The translations under genes were made by a program, and so were the position numbers. Under the pieces are notes generated by a model. That model saw only the letters and a program-made list of their open reading frames with translations. It was not told the DNA's origin and did not search any database. Of a stretch of 64,000 nucleotides of DNA, positions 12,018 to 24,800 are shown in pieces. Position 1 is the first letter of the stretch; the number at the start of each line of letters is the position of its first letter. Source of the DNA: Serinus canaria (taxonomy: Eukaryota; Chordata; Aves; Passeriformes; Fringillidae); assembly GCF_022539315.1 (NCBI RefSeq), contig NC_066314.1:62915543-62979542 (forward strand). The letters run 5' to 3'.

Positions 12018-15000
12018 CTGCAAAAAAAAGGCACAAAATACTCAACAAAGATATAACCGGGATGTTTGTTGGTAACTGCAGATCCACTAAGACTCATCTA
12101 CAACCAGAATGTGGAATGCTGTTATAAATTTGGAATGTGCAATGATTAAAGTACCTTTCTGTGTAACACTACCTTGTTTTCAGTCAGGACTAACATTTTT
12201 TGTATCTCAGATTTCTTATACAGTCTGCCTAAAAGACAGCAGCACACAGAAGATAGAGAGGGAGAGTATTTCTGTTAAATACACTCAGTTTAGTGGGACC
12301 ACACAAGAAGAGGAGCATATGAAAGCTGCTGAAGAGAAGAAAAAAAAAAAAAAAAAAAGAAAAAGCCAGACATATTTCCCTGGCTGACAAAACTCCACAT
12401 CCTCTCGGCACTGTGTAAGATCCCATGGGCCAAGCATGATCTTCACAACCACAAGTCAAGTAAAAGCAGATGGAAATTCTGAGTAACATAAAACATGAAA
12501 GAATGCCCCCCCAGGATGTTCACACTTGAATGTGAAGCAGTGGAAGTCGAAGTGTGGAAAGTCAAAGTACCAAGGCAGTAACAAACAGCTGATGGGAGCA
12601 GGAGCTGTGAGTGTGTGAGCCTGTGTTTGTGCACATGCCTGAACTCACACACCCTTGGCTGAGCCCTGCAAAACCTCCAGCATCTGAATGCAGAAATAGC
12701 AACAAGAAACTTGAAGATCCATGAAGAAACCAAATTATCATTTGGAGAATTACGCTCAGGCTTCCCTAAACAATGATGGTAGCTAAACATTTACCTGGCT
12801 CAGGTGATTTAAGCCTTTTCCCCTGATAGTATAAAGTCTTTTTGCCACTTTCCAAATATTCATTGGGTTATTTATACACAGTGTACCAAACTATTCTTAA
12901 CTAGTAATCAATATACTGAAGTAGTCAAAAAGACTGGGTAAGTTAAAACAGACATGACTTTTACAGAAAACAGACCTTTGGCCCAAATGCAGACAAAGAA
13001 AAAAAATCCCCCTCTTTCAAACAGTCTTTATTTTAGAGATACATTTACTTCATGGAACATAACACACACATCAAATAAAATTTTGAATACTTCAAAAAAA
13101 ACCCCCAAGAATGTATAAAAAAGATAAAATCTTCTGACAATTTTTCAATTACCTTTCCAAATTTTTCACAAACTATCCTCTTATGCCAAAATCACTGTTC
13201 TTCAGTAATGCTGTACCATGGTAGCAGTTCTTGAAAGTTTTGAAAGTTTACTTTCAAAAAAGCCAATTTATTTCTTACTAAAATAAATTCTTTCTTTCAT
13301 AGAAATCTGAGCACTCAGAAATACTGAATTCTCAAAGAAGTGTAACCTCTGTACATGAATCTTTATACTCTGCCTAAATTAGAACAGCCACATATCACTG
13401 GCAAAAAATTAAGCCTGGACCTTGGGGTTTGGGTTCTTTCTTTTGCCTAAATTATTGTAGCATGGAATGCTTCATGTAACCAGTACAAAAGAAAACAAAA
13501 TCTGTTCTTAGGGAACACAGTAACAGAAGGGTCATTGGGCTGCCATGGCATTTCTCAGACAGTTTCTTGCTCATGCCAAGGGTTGAGTCACCTTATGCAA
13601 TTTGCTGTGCAGACTTCACTGGCAACTGCTAAAATCCTATTAAATTGTATAAAGAACTTTCAGTTTTCAATGAAAAAAATATTATTCATTGGATGGCATG
13701 TAGAGGCTGTTAAATTTTTTTAATTAACCTATTATTACTATTTTTCTTTGGAAAATACATAAAATTCCATGTTTAGAAACAAAAGCCTTCATTTTCTGTC
13801 ATACTCACTATTAACACAGTTTAAATAGTACCACAGGGTTGATGCTGTATCTGACTGCTCCACTAGTTGGCCAAGTGAGGAGAAAGAGAGAAAAATCTCC
13901 CTGTTTAGCACAGAACTACCAGTTTCTCAATGGGAAATACAGCACAGATGTGTGACACCCATCCAAATCTCTGGCAAAATTTCAAAATAATCAACTACTC
14001 AAATTTAATAATTTTATTTTGAAAAATCATTTACCAATTAGCTCATTTGCTAAACTGAAACACACATTTGGCCACTTGATGGTCAGCATCTCTAATTTTA
14101 TAGTGACAATGGTAGTGACACTAAAAGTCTTTTGATTAATTGGGCAAATACTCTTACCACTGCTGAAACACCCTTAATTAGTTAAGGAGGAGTTATTAAT
14201 TATGCTGCTGGGCAGACATTCCATAAATCTACATACAGCCAGTGACCCAACACCAAGATGGCATTCTTGAAACAGTCTCCTTTTAATGGAATAATTTCAA
14301 GTAAGGTTACAGCAGAATGTAGCACCTGCTGCATGAAGTCAAAGGTAGGACTTCAATATGAGAGCTCTTGTTAATTAATTGTTCCTTCTATATATTGTGA
14401 AATTAACTTCCTTCACACTGGTTGGGAAGGATCATCACAGAATCACAGAGTAATAGGATTTTAAGGGTTGGAAGGGATTTTAAAGATCATATAGCTCCAA
14501 CTCCTTGCTATAGGCAGGGACACCTTCCACCAGACCAGGTGGCCCAGAGCCCCATCCAACCTTGGCTTCTTCCCCACTTTCTGACCTCTCTACTAACCCA
14601 AAAAAGCTGGCAGAGAATTGATGCTGCTTTTCCTTCAATAACCAAAACATGATGGCTTCTGACAGATCTGGGTGAAACCCCTTAAGTTCTCCATAGAGTC
14701 TTCATTTTAGTTTGATACATGATGCATTATAAAAATCACTGAAAAAACATTATTTCCACAAACCATTATAAAAATCTTCACATATCTAAATGACTGAACA
14801 ACATTCCTAAATTAAATTAGTTAAACTAAGTAATTTATTCTGAACCCTTTGTTTGAGCTCAGATAAAGGACTAACCTTAGCTTTAAGTTTCATACATTAA
14901 ACTGAGCTGAAATTAAATTCAAATATCATCATAAGATCCATGATCACCCTGGGAGGTTCTTAAGAGAATACACATCTATTACATGTCTCAGCACTGGTCA

Positions 15001-18000
15001 GAGCATTTAGTCCTGGAACTGACAGCACACTACCTGTGTGCTGGGAATCCTGGAGAATGGCATTCCTGCACACACACCAGGGAATGAAAAGCTGCACTGT
15101 GCCAAATTTGAGAAGAAAAGCTTAAAACCACAAGTGATCACAACACTTCATTCTGTATTTCTACAGTGTGTTATGTACTGAGTACCAGATTACCTCTAAA
15201 GTTTCTCCTCATACTTGAAAAGGCAAAAGTGCAGCAACTACAGTTTTGCCAAAAAGTGGATACACCAGCCTACTTTTAATTCAAACCTACTTGCACAGCC
15301 CTAGTGCATAATTTGTTCATTCTAGTGGCAATAGAAACCACAGCTACTTGCCCAGACAGAATTTATTGTAAGACCAGAAGCTAGAATTTATGAGAAATCC
15401 TCTTGAATTAAATAGACAAAATAAAACCGTTATCCCAATTCTTCCCGAATTCCCTAAGAGTAACAAATTACCAAACCCCTTTCTTTCAACTCCCTCTTTT
15501 TATTATAGGAAAAACCTAGAACAAATAAGGGCAACAGGAAAAACAAAGCAGAGGTCATTATCTATCTCTTCAGAAAAAAATAATTAAAAGCAATTCTGAC
15601 CCATGCAAAACACAGGCTTCCCAGACACATAGCATTGTGTGAAAATGTTATGTAACATCAGTATGAAATACAAATCATGGTGTACACGTTGCTGGGTTAT
15701 GCTTTAGAATGTTTCTTAAGAGCACTGTATCAAAAAGCCATAGTTAACCCAAAAGAATATCCTGCTCAAGCAACAGTGCCTTGTTGAAGTAGCTAAATGG
15801 AAGGCAGTACATCAAACCACTTCTTTACTTCCAAACTGCTGAGTCAGGATGACCAAAACAAGTCATCCTTAAAAAGAAAATTTACTATTGGGAAGTTACC
15901 ACACTGCTTCAAACATGTGAACTGCATTAAATACAGCAACAGTACTATGGAATTTTCATGCTTTATAGCATTAGACAATGATTCATCTAATTCAGCATCC
16001 TGTCTCCACCAATTAATAACTTACTGCTACTTAATTTAAGGGTGAAATGCAATTAACCAATTGCTGAATGATAAAACAGAGCAGAGGACACAATGCAAAT
16101 TCTTTCCTGACCAGCAGAAAAGATGCATTAACTCAATAAAATGCAGCATTTGACTAGTTGGGTTTATTTCTAACTGTTTTTTTTTTTAATTAGCTAAGAC
16201 AGAGATGATACAAATAAAACTATTTAGAATATTTCTGAAAATGCCTTTTTCAAAAGAATTCAACTTATCCACTTCAGCCCAAAATACTGAATTGGGCAGA
16301 TTTTCATGACTGGGCTCCTTCCAGGTGAGCCTGCCTTTTTAGTGAAAATGAAATATGTCCATTTAGATGCTATGGAATAAGGGAGGTTAAATTTAAAAAA
16401 AAAAAAAAAAGGGTAATGTATTTTTTGCAGTGATATTAAAAAAATTGAATTTTTTTGTATGTTGAATATTTGTGGATATTTGTTGATTATCCAGAAGCAT
16501 ATTCAACTGCTTGTGGTTGAAACTGTTGATCCATACCAGTAAGGATCAACAACTTCCAGTTTGAATACTATGCTGGGTTCATCTAGATAGCTCAGTTTTA
16601 CTGGTATGCGAGGGCAAAGGATTTATTTTACACAAAACAAAGTTCTCACAGACTCCTGCCAGAAACAAACTGCAAACTCACTCCTAATCTTCTGTTAACC
16701 TTCCAATTTTTATAATATTTAACACTCTATTTATTATTCTATAGTCAGAACATACAAAATTCATCTTTACTAGAAGGGGAGGGAGAGATTCCTTGCAATT
16801 TTCATAATTGCTTTCAAAAAGTCATTTAATCAATGATTAAATATTTTTGATAGCCAGATCTCTGAAATTATGAGACTTGATTGCACCTTGCTTTTATTGG
16901 AATTCTGTAGAGAGACTTCCATGGTAGCATCACTGTTAGACAGAAGTACTCTTATAATGTAAAATCCCAAGGAATCTCTCCTTTCCCAGCCACCAGCTCT
17001 CCATGAGAAACAACAATGTTGTTTTATATTCTAGGCTCTCTTGAATTCTAGTGTGACTTGCACATGAAAAAGCACAGAAGTTGGAAGTGAAATACAAGCC
17101 CTTGCAACAATTTTGGATTTGTCCTTTTATTCATGTGTCAGGCCTTTCTGAGCCAGGATGTCAACTTGGAAACTTAATAAGCTAAGCTGATGTTTAAAAG
17201 AGCTGAGAACTGGCCACATTTCAGAGCTTTCCCTCACTAGGGATAAACTATTTCTAAAAAAAGATATCCTGATTCTAGATTAACTTCTTTTGTAATGAAA
17301 TCCTTTAAAATTTCCTTTGTTTATTAGAGGGTAACCTTTCAGTTCAGAGGTGTATTATTGGCACAAATATTTTTGAAAGAAAATCTGATGGCCCCCACAT
17401 ATTCCATCCTTTTAAAATCTGTCTGTTCTTACATTCTGAAAATCTGAAAAAAACCCACCACCTTACCCTGAAAACTGGTGGACAAAAACTGCAGCAAGGG
17501 CTGGGAAGAACTTTGTACCTTGAAGTTCATTTCTATAAAGGGAACACACTTCTGATTCATGCAGGTTGTCTTTTAGAACACTAATTATTGCACGAAATAA
17601 TCTAAGGAAATAAAACCTATCAAATAAATACACCTGCCTGTAACCTCATATTCTTTAAAGCTAACATTAGAGGATAGTTCATAGGATGAGAAATAAAACA
17701 GATTTAAACTATTAACTCATCTATTTACAGAACTGTGACAATTTCAGAACAAAAGCTTGACTAAACAAGCACAGGAGAAATTCTTATGTTGCTTGTGGTA
17801 AATATCTTAAGATGTGATGTGATCCCACAAGCAAAACTTCCAAGATCTACATTTACTTTTCTTTACCGTGGTTAATTACCAGGGATAAAAGTTTAAAATA
17901 ACAATGACATGAAAGACAGAAATTAAACATGAGAAGGGGAAACTTGGCCTACACAGAACACTGAGTTAATTTTTAATTTGTTTTCCTGTGGTTTTTAATA

Positions 18001-21000
18001 CAAATTTCGTGACTGTGTTGTGAATGGTTTATTTGTTGTAAGGAAGATTAGAATGTGAGATGCTTAACAATGGCCAAGGCTTTTGAGGGTTTGTGCTACA
18101 AAGCATCTAATGGTCTCTATTAATGGATTTCCCAACACATTCAACAGGTGAACATTCCAAAGATAACTGAATTTAATTCTAAGGGCTTTGTTATATCCAG
18201 GTCTTTGAAAATAGGTCATTCAATATTTGACTTCTTGTGTAAGCTGCATTTTCAGCACTGCTGCCATATTAAAGACCAGTCAGGAGTAGGAACTGAGGGA
18301 GTTTGTCCTCAAAATTGAGTACCTGGTCTGCCCAAAGATCCATATGGAGAAATATTGTCCCTTTCACCACAAATAAGTCCCCAAAACACAGGAAAGGGAC
18401 TAGAAGGAGGTGTAAGCCATTTGGAAGTACAGAAGATACATCAATGACAACAGAGGTCTGCAGCAGCACATCTGGAAGGAGTGGACTTATGGACTGAATG
18501 GAAGAAAACTCTGGTTTTCTGGTTACCAACTTGGCAGCATTGGACACAGAAAAAAATGGCAACTCTCTTTTCCTTAGTAAACCAAAAGGAAGGCACGTTC
18601 ACAAATCCACCAACAATTACACTTACCCATGCCAGGAACACAGAAAAGACAAGTCAGGCAACTTTCTTCCACTGCTGTTCCACCCAAGGTTTCAATACCT
18701 AAGTTGCAGGATTTGGGGTTTGAGGCATTCTGGGGTTATTTCCTGGGGCTAAGGATGAACTGCTCATATTTTCACTAGCTTCCTTAAACAACTGATGTTG
18801 AGTATTAGAAGTTGTGCTGTGGCTCTGCTTGGAGCAGCACCACAGAATTATAACTGACTGCTTTCAGAGAGGATTAGTCAGAATTCCAACGCTCCTGACT
18901 GCAACACAACCTAATTAGGGCCTCAGCAATCCCCTGATTGGAATAACCCTCATCAGTTCACTTTATTAAATCCCCAGAAATGCAAAAAAAGCCTGTTTTC
19001 ATCACAAACAAGATTTTCCTTCCCATGCCTTTTTAAATGACCCATAGACTTGTTTAGCTGAATTTCCACACCCAAAGTAACTTGGGGATTAATTAGACAG
19101 CACTTACAAAAAACCTACTGAAAATGGAAGTTACTTCTGCATATACCCAACATGTATTAGAGTAACACAGTCTAAATTCTAAAGAAGACATATTTCAGCA
19201 AAAAATTAAGTCTGGCTACTCATGAGTAAATTAAATGAGTTCATGAATCTCACAATTCTGTCTTTTACTAAAAGGACTAACCATATTTACTTTACATTCC
19301 TAAACAAATGCTACATTAGGAATCCTTGTTTGGTTATCTAATTGCCATCATATCTGAAAAATAGAATAAGCTCCAAAGGATCTGAGCAGTTAAAAAGCCC
19401 CAAGAATGCAAGATACTACTTTTATAATTACAAAACCACTTTTAATTACAAAACCACATTTGACTCACTTACTTAAGAAAAAATAAATCTTAGCCCTGTT
19501 TCATATTGAAATATTAACAATGAAATAACATTTTAAAAGAATCCATAAGATAATTTTCTCAAACAAAACTACAGAACAGATTTTGTCTCCACTGATGATA
19601 TAGAGTTACTTTTTTTATTTAAAGTACATGGCAAAGGAATACGAGAAAGGTATTAAACAACTAACCAAAAAATGCTTGGGTTTTTTTAAAAACCCTGATG
19701 AATAAGTCACCTCATGTTTGCAGACAGGGCTGATTGCAGTAATTTACTCAGAGCTTAGCATATCTGATATTATTTCTCATCAGGGTGTTCAGCTAACCAC
19801 ATGAGCCAACAGGAAGGCTTGTATGAGGTATATTCATGTCATGGTTCCATGGTATTAAAAAGTGACTTTATGTAACTTGAATATAAACATTCTATGAGAA
19901 ATAATAACTAAATATAAACATTGTTTAGAAACACAGGGTTCAATTAACTCCCTAATTTTTTGTGCCAAACCACTGAAGATGATAAACATAAATCTTATTT
20001 TCCAGAAGGCATGTCAGATCTACCCAGCTGCTGCTGACTGGTAAAACAGCTTTCAAAAATTATTATGGCACATAAATGTATCCGTTTACCCAACTACACA
20101 GGAAGAAATTATTCCTTTAAAGGGCCAATATAACCCATGCAGAGCTCTCCTTTACTTCACACAAATCCATTAAAATGGTAAAAAAATTACCCTTCGAAAC
20201 CATTCAAAACTTTCATTCATTACCATTAAATTGTTGGATTTCACAATTTGCTTATATTTTCAGAACTAAAAAGAAGGAAATGTAAGTGCAGCAATTACCA
20301 AAAGCTTTTTCAAATGCAAGTCCACACAGGAACAGACAGACATTTTACACATATCTAGAACAAAACAGAAACTAAAAATGCTGCCGCTGAAGATGTTCAG
20401 TGGCACATCCAAAGGTGCACACTCAAAATAAAATTCCCTTTTGAGAACTTCTCAGGCAAAGGGGTCCTCAAAGAATTAAGGGAAAAGGAGCAAAATTCTC
20501 TCCCAGAAGTGAAATGAGGGAGGCATGGAGAAGTGGGACACCACCAGTGACCATGTTTAAGTTTTCTCAGGAAGGGAAAATTTTGAAATGTTTTTCTGGA
20601 TAGGTTCAGAATGAAATAAGTCATATTGATGGAGACAGACATATTTCTACAGAGAGCCAATTTCAATATTAGTTAGAACACTACTAACAGTTACTAGCAA
20701 TATTATTAAAAGGCTTTCTTATAATCATAAAATCATTAATATTGGAAATGATTGTTAAAATCATCGAGTCCAATCTCTAACCCAGCACTGCCAAGCCCAC
20801 CACTACATCTTCCTGCCCTCCACGCCAGATCATTCTTTGGTTACAAATTACTGCTACCAAACAGTTAAAATCTGAAATTACCCTTCACTAACTACATTGT
20901 CAGATTCCAAGTTCACAGTGGCCTACCAGGTCTTAATTTTCCCTTTTCATTTTCAAAACCAGCCTTAATTTCCATTGCCTATTGTGAGTTTTAAGTCTAA

Positions 21001-21863
21001 TTAGAATTCTTAGCTTTACCTTCTCCTCCTGACTTGATTCAGTTTTTGTTGTTTGCAAGTTTCCCACCCAATAGTCTCCATAACAAAACAAAAGACACAG
21101 ATTTATGCTCCATGGTAACATCCAGTTCTTCCATTTTACAAGCTGACAGGAACTAGAACAGCATGAAGGAAGAACTACAGATTCAGCTCTATTTCATCCA
21201 TAACTCCCTCCTTTGTGCTGTGTCGATAAAAACCTGCTGGACTGCTCTGTGATGCTGCTTTCCTGCAAGTGCAGCTCTGGAGACTGAAGAGGTCCAAAAT
21301 GTGGATTTGTGATAAACAATCCAACCCAAAGTTTACCACAACTGACTGAGAATTTTGGGTTTGTTCTGGGTTTTAAGTTTCCTTACTGAAAATGGCTAAC
21401 CAACTCTATCTGAAGTTTTCCAAAGTGCAGACTGGGAAAACAAGTCATGCAAAATCTCAGACCAAACAATCTAAATTGAAAGCAACAGAAAAGACAGTGA
21501 GAGAGGCCGAGCAATCAGGACAAGAAATATTAATAACTGTGCACTGCAGGCAGTCATCCTGTTCACTACTACAATAACACCACTTGGAAATGGTGTTAGC
21601 TTGGCAACTCATTTACCTTGAATTCTTCAACAATAATAGTTAAGGCTTCATGTCCAGCTTTTCTCATGTCTTCTAATTCCTGCTTATGCTTTTCCTGTAC
21701 AAAATACAGAAAACATTAGGCACATGACATAATAATTTTAATTCAGGAGAATAAATAAATAAATAAATACCAATTATTTTCCTGTTTTGCTACCTTTCAT
21801 GAAGAAATGCACATAGCTTGATCCTTTAGATATGATACATATAATGTATATTAATATATATAT

Positions 21864-21897
<34 letters not shown>

Positions 21898-24800
21898 GCT
21901 AAATTCAAATAGGTCGCAGTATTAAACTTATTTTTATTTCTTAATTTTACTTTATAGACCCCAGATGGTTCTAAATGGTTCTCCAATTGATTTTTTTTCA
22001 GAACTTTCTTTGGTTTTTGGTATACCTGTGGATGGCAGGACTCCCAAATCACCTTAGTAAATGTTATTTACTGCCACTACCAATAAAAATGTTGAGATAA
22101 AGTCGTATCAGATTGAGTTAACTCAGAAATGCACATTTTCTCCTACTTATTATGTGGCTCCTCTTTTATCATTTGTTTTATTCTTAAGATTCCAGGGAAA
22201 GTCTTCTTGCAAAAGAAATCCTAAATAGATTTTGCAAAAGAAGCTCCATCGTTCACTTTCTATTTTCTGCACAGTTATGTAAAAGGAACCTGGAGAGAAA
22301 CATTCTAGTATTTTTTCCTTTATCCTATAAGTTGCTAAGGCTGCAATGTGAACACCTCATTGGATTTTCACCAGCATTTCCCTCTTATCAATGAGCAGCA
22401 CCACTTTTTCCAATGATCAATTAGTAAGAAGATGAAAAACATTCCCTCCCTCCTTGTTCTTTGCCTCAGGGTGTGTTCTTGTATCAGCTCATATGGCAGG
22501 ATGCAGTTGCTTTAAATCATCTTGGATTTAAGTCATTGGATTTTCTTGGTGCAGAAAGCAGAAACACATTAATCATAAATGTTACTTTGCAGTGATCATA
22601 GGACAAAACCATATACAACTTACATATATAAATACATATTATATAAAAATTTTTTTTTTTTGCTTTTTGGGTCATAATAAAGTTGAAATTAATTAATAAA
22701 ATTCTATGCTTCCTAAGACCTGTGTGTTTGGAATAAGAAAAACCTAGTGTCTAATAAAGCATGTAAGACCATTAAAAATTAATTAATCAGACTGTAACTG
22801 TATTTAACTAAAGATTTCTTCTCTGTCATTCAATTTCTTTCTCCTGAAAGAGTCATTCCTAGCAAAAACTAGGAAACTACAGCTACACAATCCTATTACC
22901 TCTGACCCAAATCTAATGAGACATTTGGATTTTCTTTAATAAAACTGTGGGCTTTTGTGAAGCCCAGCAAGAACAACTGCTAAGTAGACAAAGAATTAAA
23001 GATGGAAATATTTTGCTGTGCATATTAAATACTACATCAGACAACAACACACAACATCATTTTAATCCCACTGTGATGCAATAATGTATCACTGACAACA
23101 CAAATCATTCAAAGTCTGATATTATACAGGTTAAAAAACCCCAATTGTTTTGACTGAGGAAGTAAAACATGCCATTCTGGTAGAAAGCACAGTGCCTCTC
23201 ACTTGCAATACCAGGCAAAGAAAAACACAGAGCAAAACATGCCATTTGTCCCCTTACAATCAATTCCTCAAGTTTCTAGAGCCAGTGACTTGCTCAAGGT
23301 CATGTCCTAAACGTGAGCTGGTAACACAAGTTGAAATGTTGACACCAAGGCATTCCTGTAACACCTGTAAACCTTCTCCTGTTCCTGCAGGGAATGTTCA
23401 GGGCAGGTGTCTGAGCTGCTGCTGACTGCCTGCCTTCTGTCAGGCTGTGGGACCCTCAGAGGGAGCTGCCAGCCTGAGCCAGTAGCTCAGAAAGTAAAGC
23501 ACTCTATTCCATCTTCATTTCTGTTCTCATGCAAGAAGGCAAACTGCAGCTCCCTGCAGGTAACTGGAGTGGAAGACAAATTTCAAATCCATCTTACACA
23601 GCTTTGCTTTACACAGTTACATCATTAAAAGTCCTCATAGTGGAGTCCATTGCACTGAGATTCTTGTCTCCATAAAATCAACTCTTCTTTAAGAGCATCA
23701 TTTAAAAAAAATTACAAATCACATTTAGCATCATAATGATTCTGTTAAGTTCTTACTTGAATATATAAATATTTCCTTCAATTCACCCAAGTACAGAGAA
23801 AAAAATAACAGCAATACTGAATGCAAAGGAGAAATTGAGGTAAACATCATGAGAACCAATGAGAAATTGAGGTAAACATGATGAGGATCAGTCCATAATG
23901 GCTAATTAATATACACACTAGAGTGTGCTATTGTGTATAAAATAGAGATTGGTCACTATTTCTGTTCCTGTGAAATAAGAATGTGAGCTCTCCAGAACTA
24001 AGACACAGGAGCATCTCCAGGTCTCTAGCAAAGCAAGTATTTTCATTTTGGTCCTACCATCAACATCCTAGTGAAAGATGCAGCTAAGAACCTAAAGATA
24101 AGGAAAAATACAGGGAGGAGAGAAAGATTTCAGATATCCCATGATAACCAAAACCCCCACATTATACACAACCTTAAGCTCACCACAGGAAGCAAGGAGA
24201 CACTGATTTATTTCATACAAGTAAACATAATTTGTATCTGAAGCATAACAATGGAAGACCCTGAGGTGAAAAATGAAGTGAGGTAGCAAATAAACTTTCA
24301 CAAGCAACTGCCTAACATGGTGGTGGTGAGGACATTTCCTGCTGAGTTAGAAATGAGTTGAGCCAGAGTTGAGTGAGTGTGAACAGAGCAGCCCGCTGGG
24401 AATATTATGACTGATTAAATGTGAAAAACTATGCAAAGGAAATAGTATGGAAGAGCCTGCACATGCCCCACATAATTACAGTTCCCACACCACTCTCTGA
24501 GTATTTGAGGGGTTTAACAAGGATCTCTACCCTGTCACATTTAAGAAATTAATATTTTGTGAAGAACAATTAGAGTTTATATCTGGTCTTTCTGCTTCCC
24601 TACAGGATGTGCATACAGAGACCCTCCACTGAAGAGGAGATTAAACCATAAACAGGAGTGCTAGAGCTGAAGTGTTGTTAGTATGAACGCACATTTTACC
24701 ACCAAAACTGCATGATATGGTAAATAGCACCTACACTTGGCTCAGGAAGCCTTCTCTGGCTGCCTTGAGGTTTTTAGAATATTACACAGATAGCTCTTTG

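Larger units (their letters stand above)
12018..21616 (-). other. CCDC91: CCDC91 intron 6 (9,599 bp)
   Basis: Bounded by the exon 6 donor and the exon 7 acceptor. It contains A-runs at 12340-12358 and 16395-16410, CR1 fragments at 14434-14566 and 20725-20808, overlapping inverted repeats at 16525-16608 and a short tandem duplication at 19420-19457. Between these I see no gene or recognisable element. Confidence 0.9.

Noticed and set aside
13238..13259. 10-bp perfect hairpin TTTTGAAAGT/ACTTTCAAAA
   Set aside because: Low-complexity arms next to another GAAAGTTTT copy, with only a 2-nt loop; expected by chance in this composition.
16578..16612. Second A-box-like string, ATAGCTCAGTTTTACTGG
   Set aside because: No B box or acceptor pairing; the region is better explained by the inverted repeat with 16532-16542.
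23470..23515. tRNA-like start, GTAGCTCAGAAAGTAAAGCA
   Set aside because: Resembles a tRNA A box, but no B box (GGTTC-A-CC) or cloverleaf follows.
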